From Idiomarina sp. (GTDB taxonomy: Bacteria; Pseudomonadota; Gammaproteobacteria; Enterobacterales; Alteromonadaceae), in NCBI GenBank assembly GCA_020831965.1, contig JAFIFP010000014.1, forward strand, positions 1 through 64,000: a DNA stretch of 64,000 nucleotides. Direction: 5' to 3'. Below the pieces are notes generated by a model, which was not told the origin of the DNA, did no database searches, and saw only the letters and a list, made by a program, of their open reading frames with translations. A program made the position numbers and the translations under genes. Positions 41,398 to 50,955 of this stretch are shown here, piece by piece (the stretch's first letter is position 1; each line of letters begins with the position of its first letter).

Positions 41398-42468
41398 ATG
41401 AACGTGAGTGATGCGTCATTTAACCGTGAACGTCCCGATGTGTATGGGGACGCTCACCCAAAGGCCTTATTACGAGGTATCCAGGAAGACGGCGACTATT
41501 TATTGAACCTTGCGAATCAGCATGTGGTGTCGTCTGATCAATTTTGTCAGGACACGCTGAAGCAGCTATTTCGCCTCGCTGCGAAGTATGAGAGCAATCC
41601 AACCCGCTTCAGCACGCCGCTGCAGGGCAAGATCCTTATCAGTGCATTCTATGAGCCTAGTACGCGTACTCGGCTGAGTTTTGAGAGTGCATGGCATCGT
41701 CTCGGTGGCGACATTATGTCCATCACCGACCGTTCGACCACGGGCATCGCCAAAGGTGAATGTCTCGAAGACGTGGCTGAAATGTTTAACAACTACGGCG
41801 ACTGCGTGGTGTTGCGTGACAACCATGCAGACTCCGTGGAGTTAATGATGGACACGCTACGGATCCCTATTATTAATGCCGGCAACGGCAGTGATGAGCA
41901 TCCAACGCAAGCCATGGCTGATCTCTATGCCATTTTTAAGTGGCGTCCTGACCTGCTTGAGAGTGATGTCCCCGAGGATCGCAAGCTAACCATGGGAGTG
42001 GTTGGCATTCCCGGTAAAATGCGGACAGTGCGGAGCTTGTTAAAGAGCCTTGCTGTTTTTGCGAATTGCTTTAAAGAGATCGTGATTATTCATGATGAGA
42101 GTGTGAAGGATGAACTCTTCAGTCCGGGGCAGCGGGAAAAGTTAGAAGCAAGTGGTTTAACCATCACGCTCAGTCATGATCTGGAACGGGAGTTACCTCG
42201 GCTCGACGTGACCTATATCAACGCCATTGCATGGGAAGGCGATAGTTTCGAGACTTACGGTGGGCGTTTTAGCCTGTCGGCTAGCTCCCCCTTGAAACCG
42301 GAAGGCATTATTTTGCATCCACTGGCACGCGGCGAAGAGCTCGCGAAAGACCTCGATAACACACCACATAACTGGTACTTCAGCCAAGCACGGGGGGCTG
42401 TGTTTCTCCGAATGGCGCTATTGACCTGCATGGTGCAGCGCGCAGAACGTGTTATTGACGTTGTTTAG
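41398..42468 (+). CDS. Divergent aspartate-carbamoyltransferase-like enzyme
   Basis: This 356-residue protein has the ATCase/OTCase fold. The carbamoyl-phosphate site is intact: STRTR (88-92), Lys119 (equivalent of Lys84), HPTQ (168-171) and Arg209 (KMRTVRSL). The second-substrate loop is changed: where ATCase has TRVQKER this protein has NAIAWEG (275-281), so the Arg and Gln that hold aspartate are absent. It also lacks the OTCase SMGxE loop. HPLAR replaces HPLPR (307-311). Length is longer than catalytic PyrB (about 311). It likely carbamoylates another amine, perhaps taken up by the neighbouring symporter. It is encoded right after the symporter. Confidence 0.82.
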   Translation: MNVSDASFNRERPDVYGDAHPKALLRGIQEDGDYLLNLANQHVVSSDQFCQDTLKQLFRLAAKYESNPTRFSTPLQGKILISAFYEPSTRTRLSFESAWHRLGGDIMSITDRSTTGIAKGECLEDVAEMFNNYGDCVVLRDNHADSVELMMDTLRIPIINAGNGSDEHPTQAMADLYAIFKWRPDLLESDVPEDRKLTMGVVGIPGKMRTVRSLLKSLAVFANCFKEIVIIHDESVKDELFSPGQREKLEASGLTITLSHDLERELPRLDVTYINAIAWEGDSFETYGGRFSLSASSPLKPEGIILHPLARGEELAKDLDNTPHNWYFSQARGAVFLRMALLTCMVQRAERVIDVV

Positions 42469-42545
42469 TCCAACGGTCTTATTCGATTGTTTGAGCGCAT
42501 GCTTTGGAAACAAAACATGCGGTGTAAAAAGGAGTTCTAAATTTT

Positions 42546-44558
42546 ATGTGTGGAATTGCCGGAGTTTTTTACCAACAACCCAGTGACATGATTAATCCAC
42601 AAGTACTGGTGAATATGGCTGCCATCATGCATCACCGTGGTCCAGATGGGTATGGTTATAAAGTAATTCCAGAGGCAGGCGTTGGCTTTAGTCACGCGCG
42701 GCTTTCAATCATTGATCTGAATGAATCGCGAGGGCGTCAACCCTTCATGTCGCGAGATGAACGACTACTCTTAGCTCACAATGGTGAGTTCTATGATTTT
42801 CAGCGAATTCGAGCGGATCTCACGGCGCAAGGTGCACGCTTTGCAAGTAAAAGCGACTCTGAAGTGGTGATTGAGCTATATCCTCGGCTTGGGCTCGATG
42901 GAATGTTGCCACATTTGCGCGGTGAATTCGCATTTTCACTTTATGATCAGCAAGAAGATACGCTTTATCTGGTGCGTGACCGGTTCGGAATCAAGCCGCT
43001 GTATTACACGCAAACGGAGAAGGGCATAGTGTTCGGTTCTGAACTGAAAGTGCTGTTTGCGCATCCAGAAGTGAAACGAGAATTTTCGTCAGAAGGCCTT
43101 TATCATCAGCTCATTCAAGTCATGGTACCCGGTACAACAGCGTTTGAGGGCATCCAGCAAGTGCCGCCAGGCCACGTAGTGAAAGTGAAGCGGATCGACG
43201 GAAAATTCGTAATTGAGGAGCAAAAGTACTGGGATGTGGACTTCCCTCTTGAGTCGGAGCATGACCAAAACCCAGACGAGCAAGCCTATATTGATGGCGT
43301 GCGGGAAAAGCTCCTTGAGGCAGTGCAGCATCGATTGACCGCTGACGTGCCGGTGGGTTGCTATCTTTCTGGAGGTATCGACTCCTGCTCTATTCTTGGA
43401 CTGGCGGCTGCTGCAAGCCAGAATCCGGTGAAAGCCTTCACTATCGGATTCGATTCTGCCGACTATGATGAAACCCCCATTGCTCGCGAAATGGCCGAGG
43501 CGACAGGCGCTGATCATCATGTAATGATGCTGAATGCGGATGACCTTTATGATCATTTCGAACGCACACTTTGGCATACGGAACGTACGATTTATAACAC
43601 GCTTGGTGTTGCTAAATACCTCATGAGTAAGCAGGTCAACGAGGTAAAATATAAGGTGGTGATGACCGGTGAAGGCTCAGACGAGTTATATGCGGGCTAC
43701 CCGGCGTTCCGGAAAGATCTATTTTTGCATGGACTGGATCACCTTCCTCCAGAAGAGCGTGAGGAATGGCAAGCGCTGTTGGAGAAGAACAACAAGCTCT
43801 TTAAAGGCGCGATGCTGGCGCGGGAAGAGCATATCAGCCCTGCTTTTGTTGACAAGATGGGCTTTACTCCGAGTTGTGTGCAGCCTTGGTTGTCCTGCGC
43901 GAGTTATGCGGACAGCCTCATTGCAAAGGAGCGGCAACCTGACTTAGTGGACTACGATGCTGGAGCAGCAATTGCATCAACACTCGACGCCGACATGTTA
44001 CGCGATCGCCACCCTTTGGATAAGGCTCAGTACGTGTGGATTAAGACCATGCTCGAGGGACAAATTCTTACGTGGGGCGGTGACCGAGTTGATATGGCTA
44101 ACTCCATGGAAGCGCGTCCTGCATTCTTAGACCACCACTTAGCCGAGCACGCCTTCAAGATCCCGCCGCATTTGCGAATTAAAGGCAATAAAGAAAAGTG
44201 GGTATTGCGAGAAGCGATGAAAGGTCTACTTCCTGAAACACTCTATAAACGTGAAAAGTTCGCCTTTATGGCACCTCCAGCTCATACGGATCCGAAAAAA
44301 TGGCAGGCCATGAAAGTGTTGGCAGACAAACATTTAAGTCGTGAGGCGGTGGAAGCTGCGGGCCTGTTAGACTTCGATGAAGTACAGAAACTCTTTGCAA
44401 TGCATGATGATCCCAAGATTACGGCGGAAGTGCAGGTGCAATTAGATGCCATCGTGAATCATATGCTAGGTGTCCAAATACTTCACGCACACTTTGTTGC
44501 GACTGATGTTCCCAAACAGGCGGCAGAACGAGCACAAGAGCTGAATTGGGTTGCCTGA
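42546..44558 (+). CDS. Asparagine synthase (glutamine-hydrolysing), AsnB type
   Basis: This is a 670-residue enzyme. It begins MCGIAGVF with Cys2 as the class-II glutaminase nucleophile; the glutaminase domain covers about 2-185 (RGPDGYG, ARLSIIDL, GEFAFSLYD). The C-terminal ATP-PPi synthetase domain starts about 225, with the P-loop SGGIDS at 275-280 and GEGSDELYAGYPAF. It makes asparagine from aspartate, or amidates another carboxylate. At 670 residues it is longer than E. coli AsnB (554), resembling the larger AsnB relatives of secondary pathways. It follows the carbamoyltransferase gene by 77 bp. Confidence 0.9.
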   Translation: MCGIAGVFYQQPSDMINPQVLVNMAAIMHHRGPDGYGYKVIPEAGVGFSHARLSIIDLNESRGRQPFMSRDERLLLAHNGEFYDFQRIRADLTAQGARFASKSDSEVVIELYPRLGLDGMLPHLRGEFAFSLYDQQEDTLYLVRDRFGIKPLYYTQTEKGIVFGSELKVLFAHPEVKREFSSEGLYHQLIQVMVPGTTAFEGIQQVPPGHVVKVKRIDGKFVIEEQKYWDVDFPLESEHDQNPDEQAYIDGVREKLLEAVQHRLTADVPVGCYLSGGIDSCSILGLAAAASQNPVKAFTIGFDSADYDETPIAREMAEATGADHHVMMLNADDLYDHFERTLWHTERTIYNTLGVAKYLMSKQVNEVKYKVVMTGEGSDELYAGYPAFRKDLFLHGLDHLPPEEREEWQALLEKNNKLFKGAMLAREEHISPAFVDKMGFTPSCVQPWLSCASYADSLIAKERQPDLVDYDAGAAIASTLDADMLRDRHPLDKAQYVWIKTMLEGQILTWGGDRVDMANSMEARPAFLDHHLAEHAFKIPPHLRIKGNKEKWVLREAMKGLLPETLYKREKFAFMAPPAHTDPKKWQAMKVLADKHLSREAVEAAGLLDFDEVQKLFAMHDDPKITAEVQVQLDAIVNHMLGVQILHAHFVATDVPKQAAERAQELNWVA

Positions 44559-44584
44559 GGCGGGCAGCTACTTAGAATAATTAA

Positions 44585-44613
44585 AAAAGAGGCTTTCGAG
44601 CCTCTTTTTATTT
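44585..44613 (+). terminator. Rho-independent terminator after asnB
   Basis: The stem AAAAGAGGCT / AGCCTCTTTT with a TTCG loop and a T run ends the symporter-carbamoyltransferase-asnB gene set, 26 bp past the stop. Confidence 0.93.
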
Positions 44614-44670
44614 ATGAGCGAGTCATTCGTCGTGTTTATTTAGACAGTCGACGGCAAGGGTTGCGCACCG

Positions 44671-44693
44671 CTTATGTAATAATATAACATTAC
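44671..44693. promoter_or_regulatory. Zur-like operator of the zinc lipoprotein
   Basis: A 23-bp near-palindrome has a right half TATAACATTAC identical to the gammaproteobacterial Zur half-site and a left half CTTATGTAATA that agrees at 8 of 11 positions. It lies 34 bp before the start codon of a His-rich zinc-binding lipoprotein, overlapping the likely promoter. Zinc-repressed expression is the inference. Confidence 0.72.
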
Positions 44694-44726
44694 AGCGAAT
44701 ATATGATAATAACATGGTGAATAGCG

Positions 44727-46064
44727 ATGATGAATAAACAGCTCCCCTTGCGTAGCGTATCGATTGCCGTAGCAACAGCGCTTATGCTGTCTGCTTGCGG
44801 TAGCGAGAACCTTGAAGTGTCACTGACCAACCCACCTACGGGCGGCGGTGACCATGATCACGACCACAGTCACGACCACGACTCTACTGGACGACTGGTT
44901 ATTACCCAGTTCGACAGCCACGATGCACACGTCTTAGACTTGGCATCTGAAGAACTATTCGAACACTTCCATCTGGCTAGCGAAGGCGCGCGTCTTTACG
45001 TAAGCCCTCAGTATCGCTATGCCTTAGCGGTGCATCGTGACCAAGGCGTCGTGCAGTTTATCGACGGTGGTCTGCACTATGAAGATCATGGTGACCATCA
45101 TCATGAGCACGAAGATGATCCAGAACTGTTGAGCTTCGAACTCTTTGGTGAATTACCAACCCATTACGACTACTACTTGCATCGCGGTGCAGTGTTCTTC
45201 GACGGCTTAGGCGGTGTTCCTGCGCGTGTCGACGTATTGTCAGACATGAGCATTAGCGACGGCGACATTATTGCGAATCTTGAGTTAGCACGCAGTATGC
45301 ACGGTGCCGCTGAGGTGAGAGGACATTACCTATTTACTTCATACCGTAGTGCGGACGCACCAAATAGCCTGCCGAACTATGTTGAAGTCTATGAGCGCCA
45401 TGGCGATCATTTCGATTTCATTGAGCGCTTCGAAGAGCCATGTCCTGGTCTGCACGGTAGCGCGATTAGCTCGGAGTACACCTTGTTCGGCTGTACTGAC
45501 GGCGTGCTTGTGATTCAAGGCGATGAGCATGACCATGGTCACAGCCATAGCCATGATGAAGATCATGAATTCACAGCAATGAAAATTGCGAACCCTGAAG
45601 GTTTTGAAGGTCGCATCGGTTCGATTTGGTCACACCCAAATACTGAAGTATTTGTTGGCCGTGCGGGTCAAGAACTGTACCGCATTCACGTGGGTGAAGA
45701 GAGCTTCGAACATCTTGACTGGCGAACTGAAGAAAACGCTGATGCGACAATTCTGGGCACTACGTTCAACTTCTCCGGCAACCGTTTCGGTATTTTGGAT
45801 AGCACAGGTCATCTAACGATCATCCGTTTCCGTGGCGATGACTATGAAGTCCAAAGTGTTCTGCATGTGCTAGACGAAATCGGTGATGTACCGCCGGTTA
45901 TGACCGCGAACAAAGCAACTCACGACGCTTACATTACTGATCCAGAACACAACAGCATTATTGTGGTTGATATGCACGACGGTGTTGTTGAAATGACAAT
46001 TCATCTCGACTTCCAGCCAGAGCGTGCCGTTTGGGTTGGTATTGGAGAAGACTTTAGCCACTAA
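44727..46064 (+). CDS. His-rich zinc-binding lipoprotein, AztD-like
   Basis: This is a 445-residue lipoprotein with signal peptide and lipobox LSAC (Cys about 24). A Gly/Asp/His-rich loop (residues about 40-51, DHDHDHSHDHDS) can bind zinc, and further His/Asp clusters are near 125-140 and 270-285. The rest is a beta-propeller-like domain of YVTN/AztD type. AztD chaperones hand zinc to the periplasmic receptor of zinc ABC importers. No importer gene is adjacent. Zur-box control fits. Family name is by resemblance. Confidence 0.78.
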   Translation: MMNKQLPLRSVSIAVATALMLSACGSENLEVSLTNPPTGGGDHDHDHSHDHDSTGRLVITQFDSHDAHVLDLASEELFEHFHLASEGARLYVSPQYRYALAVHRDQGVVQFIDGGLHYEDHGDHHHEHEDDPELLSFELFGELPTHYDYYLHRGAVFFDGLGGVPARVDVLSDMSISDGDIIANLELARSMHGAAEVRGHYLFTSYRSADAPNSLPNYVEVYERHGDHFDFIERFEEPCPGLHGSAISSEYTLFGCTDGVLVIQGDEHDHGHSHSHDEDHEFTAMKIANPEGFEGRIGSIWSHPNTEVFVGRAGQELYRIHVGEESFEHLDWRTEENADATILGTTFNFSGNRFGILDSTGHLTIIRFRGDDYEVQSVLHVLDEIGDVPPVMTANKATHDAYITDPEHNSIIVVDMHDGVVEMTIHLDFQPERAVWVGIGEDFSH

Positions 46065-46118
46065 GGTGGCTCGTAACGAGTAAGTGTGTGTTGGTCCGTG
46101 TTAAGCGGGCCACAGAAC

Positions 46119-46155
46119 AAAGCCGGTCAATAAGGATATTGACCGGCTTTTTTAT
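46119..46155. terminator. Bidirectional Rho-independent terminator
   Basis: A perfect 14-bp stem AAAGCCGGTCAATA / TATTGACCGGCTTT with loop AGGA is followed by T on the plus strand. It separates the zinc lipoprotein from the convergent csiV-like gene. Confidence 0.92.
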
Positions 46156-46191
46156 TGGTTAATTCGCATGAATGAGCAGTGTTGGTTCGGT

Positions 46192-47391
46192 TTAACGTCG
46201 CTGCGATAGTGAAGTGCGGCGGATTTCAACGAGTACACCAAACTTCGGATGATCGAAGTAATGGACTTCGTGACTAATCACTCTGCGTAACTGTTTGAAA
46301 TGGTATGCGCGCAAGTATCGCACTTCATCCACTCCTCCTTGCAACCAAGCGTTTGCTTGTTCCTCGGCACTCGTCAGTTGTTGGGAAAAGCTAACGGGTT
46401 CCCGCAGATTAAACTCACCATCAATGTGTAAGAAGTTACCCACTAAATAAATCTGCATCAGTCCGTCAAACTCCCAAACTTGCTCGGGGATTCCTCGTGG
46501 AATTTGGGTCGGGGGACTTGGGATCAGTTGCTCACTTTGATCAGGACGCACGAAGCGGAACTGCCCGTCATTAATAGCATTGAGTAAGGTGTTGACCGCG
46601 TTCAAACCACTGGTATCGACCCGTTCCTCATGTTGTAGGGGGCTGTAGAGCTCTTCTTGCTGGCGGGGGAATCCGAAGTAGTCAAACTCACGGGTGTAGT
46701 TTCGACCGCCAAATAAACGATGTCGACGCGTCTGGTTTCGAGTAAATACGGGCTGTCGCCACGCGGTATGCAATAGGGGTTCACCGAGACCACGTCGCTC
46801 CATCTGTTGGCGGGCTTGGGTCATGGTCAAACTCTCCCGTGGCAACAGAAAGGGGGTTGTCACGGTACGAATGTCTGCGCCTGCGCCCGCGTGAATGACT
46901 GGAGCAGGGTTCCAAATATCAATACCCGGCTTCGGCAATGTTGGCGGATACAGACGATCCATGACGAGCCGCTCCGTGTGTTCACGACAGAAGATATCTG
47001 TGCGTAAGTCAGGTAGCGGCGTGAACTTGCGCTTCAGTGGCCACGATAGCTCACCAATACCAGCCGGCAGATCACGCATCCAGCTGCATCGGGGCAGTGC
47101 GCTTAGTAGTCCATCCACGTAATTGTTGAGATTAATAGAGAGCAAATCACGGGAATTTTGAATTGGGATCGGAGTGATATTGAGAGGAAATTGTTCGGGA
47201 TCGATACGATCAGTCTGGCTATGACGAAATACCAGTACTTCGACTTCAAACCAACGGTATCCGCTATCGGCTTGCACGGGGAGTGTCATTAGACCCACAA
47301 GCGCAATAGCGCAGAGTCCATGCCCACGAAGTGGGTTCCGTCGGCCGAAAATACGTCTGAACACGTCGAGAAGCTCCTTATATGCAATCAA
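46192..47391 (-). CDS. CsiV-family peptidoglycan-binding protein
   Basis: This is a 399-residue exported protein with an N-terminal hydrophobic segment (about 24-40) and the CsiV-family hallmarks: YRWFEVEVLVFRH early, and GEFNLREPVSF with SHEVHYFDHPKFGVLVEIRR at the end. In Vibrio cholerae, CsiV binds peptidoglycan and supports LpoA/PBP1A activity. It lies just downstream of mfd, an order I recall from related genomes. The middle third is divergent and rich in Arg and Gln. Confidence 0.82.
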   Translation of the reverse strand: MIAYKELLDVFRRIFGRRNPLRGHGLCAIALVGLMTLPVQADSGYRWFEVEVLVFRHSQTDRIDPEQFPLNITPIPIQNSRDLLSINLNNYVDGLLSALPRCSWMRDLPAGIGELSWPLKRKFTPLPDLRTDIFCREHTERLVMDRLYPPTLPKPGIDIWNPAPVIHAGAGADIRTVTTPFLLPRESLTMTQARQQMERRGLGEPLLHTAWRQPVFTRNQTRRHRLFGGRNYTREFDYFGFPRQQEELYSPLQHEERVDTSGLNAVNTLLNAINDGQFRFVRPDQSEQLIPSPPTQIPRGIPEQVWEFDGLMQIYLVGNFLHIDGEFNLREPVSFSQQLTSAEEQANAWLQGGVDEVRYLRAYHFKQLRRVISHEVHYFDHPKFGVLVEIRRTSLSQRR

Positions 47392-47403
47392 GATTTTGCG
47401 CCA

Positions 47404-50400
47404 TCATCCCGTGGGCATCAACTCGTTAAAGAGTGACTGTACCACCTTTATCCGCGCTTGAGTATCGTCGAAAGCTCCCCGGATCTTCAAGCGGGTAGAG
47501 CCTTCCATACCGTATTTTTGCGGTTCGGTTTGTAAGAGTCGAATAATGGTGACTGGTTCCACGGGCGTTTGTCCTTGGAACTCGAGATAGCCGCCCAATG
47601 GTCCGAGTTCGATCTTGCGAATGCCCAGCGGTTCCGCGCGAAGCCTAAGCTCGCTCAGACGGAATAGGTTCTTCGCGGCGTCGGGTAATAAACCAAAACG
47701 GTCGATGAGCTCTACTTGAAGTTCATCGAGTTGCCGTTGATCCTTGGCGCCGGCAATCCGCTTGTAGAGTGATAGCCGCGTGTTGACGTCGCGAATATAG
47801 TCGTCGGGCAATAGCGCAGGGATGCGTAAGTCGATCTCGGTTTGTTGCTTGAGTAGTTGATCCAAGGACGGCTCGCGCCCTTCGCGTAATGCTGTAACCG
47901 CTTCTTCGAGCATTTCCATGTACAAGCTAAAACCAATACTTTCGATCTGACCGCTTTGTTCGTCGCCTAAGAGCTCACCGGCGCCGCGGATTTCGAGGTC
48001 ATGAGTGGCTAATACAAAGCCGGCGCCCAAGTCCTCTAGTTGCGCAATGGCCTCTAAACGCTTGTGCGCATCTTTGGTCATGCGTTTTGGGTGTGGCGTC
48101 AGTAAATATGCATAAGCTTGGTGATGAGAACGACCGACGCGCCCCCTTAACTGGTGTAGCTGGGCAAGACCAAGGTGATCCGCACGATCCATAATAATGG
48201 TGTTCGCCGATGGAATGTCGATCCCGGTTTCGATAATGGTGGTACAGACCAACACGTTAAAGCGCTGATGATAGAAATCCGACATGATACGTTCGAGATC
48301 CCGTTCACCGAGTTGACCATGGGCGGTGCGGACCGTCGCTTCGGGCACTAATTCTGCGAGTTGTTCGGCGGTGGCCTGAATCGTATCGATGTTGTTGTGC
48401 AGGAAATACACCTGACCACCGCGAAGAATCTCACGCAAAATGGCTTCGCGCACCGTAGCCTTGTCATACTCGCGGACAAAGGTCTTTACTGCTAAACGGC
48501 GTGCCGGAGGCGTCGCAATTACGCTCAAGTCGCGAATACTGTGCATGGCCATGTTTAAGGTACGAGGAATGGGCGTGGCAGTCAGCGTGAGAATATCCAC
48601 ATCGGCTCTCAGGCGTTTAATCTGTTCCTTTTGGCGCACTCCAAAACGGTGCTCTTCGTCCACTATCAGTAAGCCGAGGTCTTTAAATTTCACATCATTT
48701 TGGAGCAGCTTATGAGTGCCAATTACGATATCGACTTTGCCGTCCTGAATCGCTTGCAATACCTCGGTGGTTTGCTTACCGGAACGGAAGCGTGACAGAA
48801 CTTCAATACGCACGGGCCAGTCGGCAAAGCGGTCTTTGAAATTCTCAAAGTGCTGTTGCGCAAGGAGAGTGGTCGGAACGAGCACTGCCACCTGCTTGTT
48901 GTCATGGACAGCGGTGAAAGCAGCGCGCATAGCGACTTCCGTTTTACCAAAACCCACATCACCGCAGACGAGGCGATCCATAGCGCGTGGCTGACACATA
49001 TCGTTCAGCACTGCAGCAATCGCCGACTTTTGGTCTTCTGTTTCAGTGAAGGGGAAACCGGCCGCAAAGCGCTCATGTTCTTCTTGGTTCATTTGGAACG
49101 CATAGCCAGACTTCGCTTCGCGTTGGGCATAGACTTCCAGCAATTCGGCTGCCACATCGCGAATCTTCTCTGCGGCTTTCTTCCGTGCTTTTTCCCATTG
49201 ATCGCCACCAAGTTTCGATAACTGGACTTTCTCCGGGTCACCGCCACTGTACCGGCTAATTAAATGAAGTGAACTGACGGGTACAAACAGACGGGTTTGG
49301 TTGGCATAGCCGAGGGTCAAAAATTCTGCAGTCACGCCGCCTGTATCGAGGGTGGTTAAGCCTTGGTATTCACCCACACCATGGTTAAGGTGGACGACCG
49401 GTTGACCAATACTGAGTTCTGCCAAGTTGCGAATTAACGCCTCGGCGTTCTGTTGTTGCCCGCGATCCTGACTGCGCTTCGCTTCGGGTTTACTGCCGAG
49501 TAGCTCGGTTTCGGTAATGACCCAAACGGCTTGATCGACAGGTTGACTGAAAGTAGCGATAAAGGAATGACTCAGTCCACCAACTAAGATTCCAACCGGT
49601 TCGGCTGCGCTAAGAAAAGCCTTAAAGTCCTCGAATACCCGAGGCTGAATGCCACCTTTACCCAGGAGTGCCAACAAGCTCTCACGCCGGCCTGCGCTTT
49701 CAGCAACGAAGAGAAAACGCTCGTCTTTGCTCAAGGCTTTTTTCATCACCCCTTGAAGCGCTTCCAACGGCTCTTTTGCGCGCGCATCGACTCGTACTTC
49801 GGGCATGACTTTGGTGGCAAAACTGACAGGGCCGCGGGCTCGATTGTGTTCTGGCACGTCGACACGAATACGGCGCAGTGTTTTGAATGCACTTTGCAAT
49901 GCATCAGCGGTCAGATAGAGTTGTTGTGGGTCGAGAATCGGACGTTGATTGTCCCAGCGGCGGTCATCATAACGGAACTGGATATCAACCCATAAACGGT
50001 CGAGTTGCTTTTGGATGTCCCCTTGGGTGACAAGCACGCAGTCGTCGGGAAGATAATCAAAGAGTGTCGCCGTGCTGTCAAAGAACAGGGGCAAGTAGTA
50101 CTCAATCCCTGCAGGCATAATGCCTTGGCTGACCTGTTGATAAATTGAGTCGCGAGCGGTCTGTGCTTCGAACGTGTCACGAAATTGTCGGCGGAAGCAC
50201 TCGATTCCCTCCGGTGTTGTTGGGAATTCGCGTGCAGGCAGCAGAGAAATTGCAGGAATCGGCTCGAGGGAGCACTGCGTTTCCGGATCAAAAGTGCGAA
50301 TGCTATCGATTTCGTCGTCGAAATAGTCGATGCGAAAAGGCGTGTCGCTGCCCATTGGATACAAGTCGAGTAATGAGCCACGTACACTATACTCTCCATG

Positions 50401-50889
50401 TTCCATCACTTGCGCTACGTGACGGTAGCCGGCGCGTTCAAGGCGTGCGCGGAGACTTTCCGCTGACTCTTTTGCGCCTGACTTGAGTTCGAGCGCGTGC
50501 CCTTGAATAAAATCAAGCGGCGCTTGGCGGTGCAAGAGCGTGTTCAATGCTACGATTACAAGCCCTTTCTTCAAACCGGGCAGTCGCGCGAGCATCCGCA
50601 AGCGGTCTGAAATGATGTCTTGATGTGGTGAAAAGTTGTCGTAGGGAAGCGTTTCCCAGTCAGGTAGCACATGAACTTGATCGGCTAACTCAGGAATAAA
50701 GAAACGTACTTCCTGTTCAAGACGATAAGCTGCAGGGGCATCGGCAGTCACTAGTAACACCGGTTGCTCGGCAGTTCGCACCAGACTGGCTAACGCTAAC
50801 GCAAGACTGCTGCCAGCGAGCTCTTTCCAAGTGATGTCCTGTGTAGGTGCAGTGGGAATCGGTGGTGTAAGAAGTGAAAAACGGCTCAT
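47404..50889 (-). CDS. mfd: Transcription-repair coupling factor Mfd
   Basis: This 1161-residue ATPase releases stalled RNA polymerase and recruits UvrA. Order: UvrB-like N-terminus, RNA-polymerase-interaction domain (IGQPVVHLNHGVGEYQGLTTLD about 490-515), then RecG-like translocase with Walker A GDVGFGKTEVAMRAA, DEEH box (IVDEEHRFGV) and TATPIPRTL, and the UvrA-binding C-terminus. Length is close to E. coli Mfd (1148). The start at 50889 is preferred: GGAG is 5 bp upstream; the frame opens 24 bp earlier (50913) without a better site. Confidence 0.97.
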   Translation of the reverse strand: MSRFSLLTPPIPTAPTQDITWKELAGSSLALALASLVRTAEQPVLLVTADAPAAYRLEQEVRFFIPELADQVHVLPDWETLPYDNFSPHQDIISDRLRMLARLPGLKKGLVIVALNTLLHRQAPLDFIQGHALELKSGAKESAESLRARLERAGYRHVAQVMEHGEYSVRGSLLDLYPMGSDTPFRIDYFDDEIDSIRTFDPETQCSLEPIPAISLLPAREFPTTPEGIECFRRQFRDTFEAQTARDSIYQQVSQGIMPAGIEYYLPLFFDSTATLFDYLPDDCVLVTQGDIQKQLDRLWVDIQFRYDDRRWDNQRPILDPQQLYLTADALQSAFKTLRRIRVDVPEHNRARGPVSFATKVMPEVRVDARAKEPLEALQGVMKKALSKDERFLFVAESAGRRESLLALLGKGGIQPRVFEDFKAFLSAAEPVGILVGGLSHSFIATFSQPVDQAVWVITETELLGSKPEAKRSQDRGQQQNAEALIRNLAELSIGQPVVHLNHGVGEYQGLTTLDTGGVTAEFLTLGYANQTRLFVPVSSLHLISRYSGGDPEKVQLSKLGGDQWEKARKKAAEKIRDVAAELLEVYAQREAKSGYAFQMNQEEHERFAAGFPFTETEDQKSAIAAVLNDMCQPRAMDRLVCGDVGFGKTEVAMRAAFTAVHDNKQVAVLVPTTLLAQQHFENFKDRFADWPVRIEVLSRFRSGKQTTEVLQAIQDGKVDIVIGTHKLLQNDVKFKDLGLLIVDEEHRFGVRQKEQIKRLRADVDILTLTATPIPRTLNMAMHSIRDLSVIATPPARRLAVKTFVREYDKATVREAILREILRGGQVYFLHNNIDTIQATAEQLAELVPEATVRTAHGQLGERDLERIMSDFYHQRFNVLVCTTIIETGIDIPSANTIIMDRADHLGLAQLHQLRGRVGRSHHQAYAYLLTPHPKRMTKDAHKRLEAIAQLEDLGAGFVLATHDLEIRGAGELLGDEQSGQIESIGFSLYMEMLEEAVTALREGREPSLDQLLKQQTEIDLRIPALLPDDYIRDVNTRLSLYKRIAGAKDQRQLDELQVELIDRFGLLPDAAKNLFRLSELRLRAEPLGIRKIELGPLGGYLEFQGQTPVEPVTIIRLLQTEPQKYGMEGSTRLKIRGAFDDTQARIKVVQSLFNELMPTG

Positions 50890-50955
50890 GAGACTCCGAC
50901 TGAAGAGAGACAACTAAACGACATGCGCATTATACCTGAAAGCGGCCGGTACGGT

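Noticed and set aside
41398-42468. Ordinary pyrB
   Set aside because: The aspartate-binding loop motif is absent, the protein is longer than PyrB and the gene is not next to pyrI or other pyr genes.
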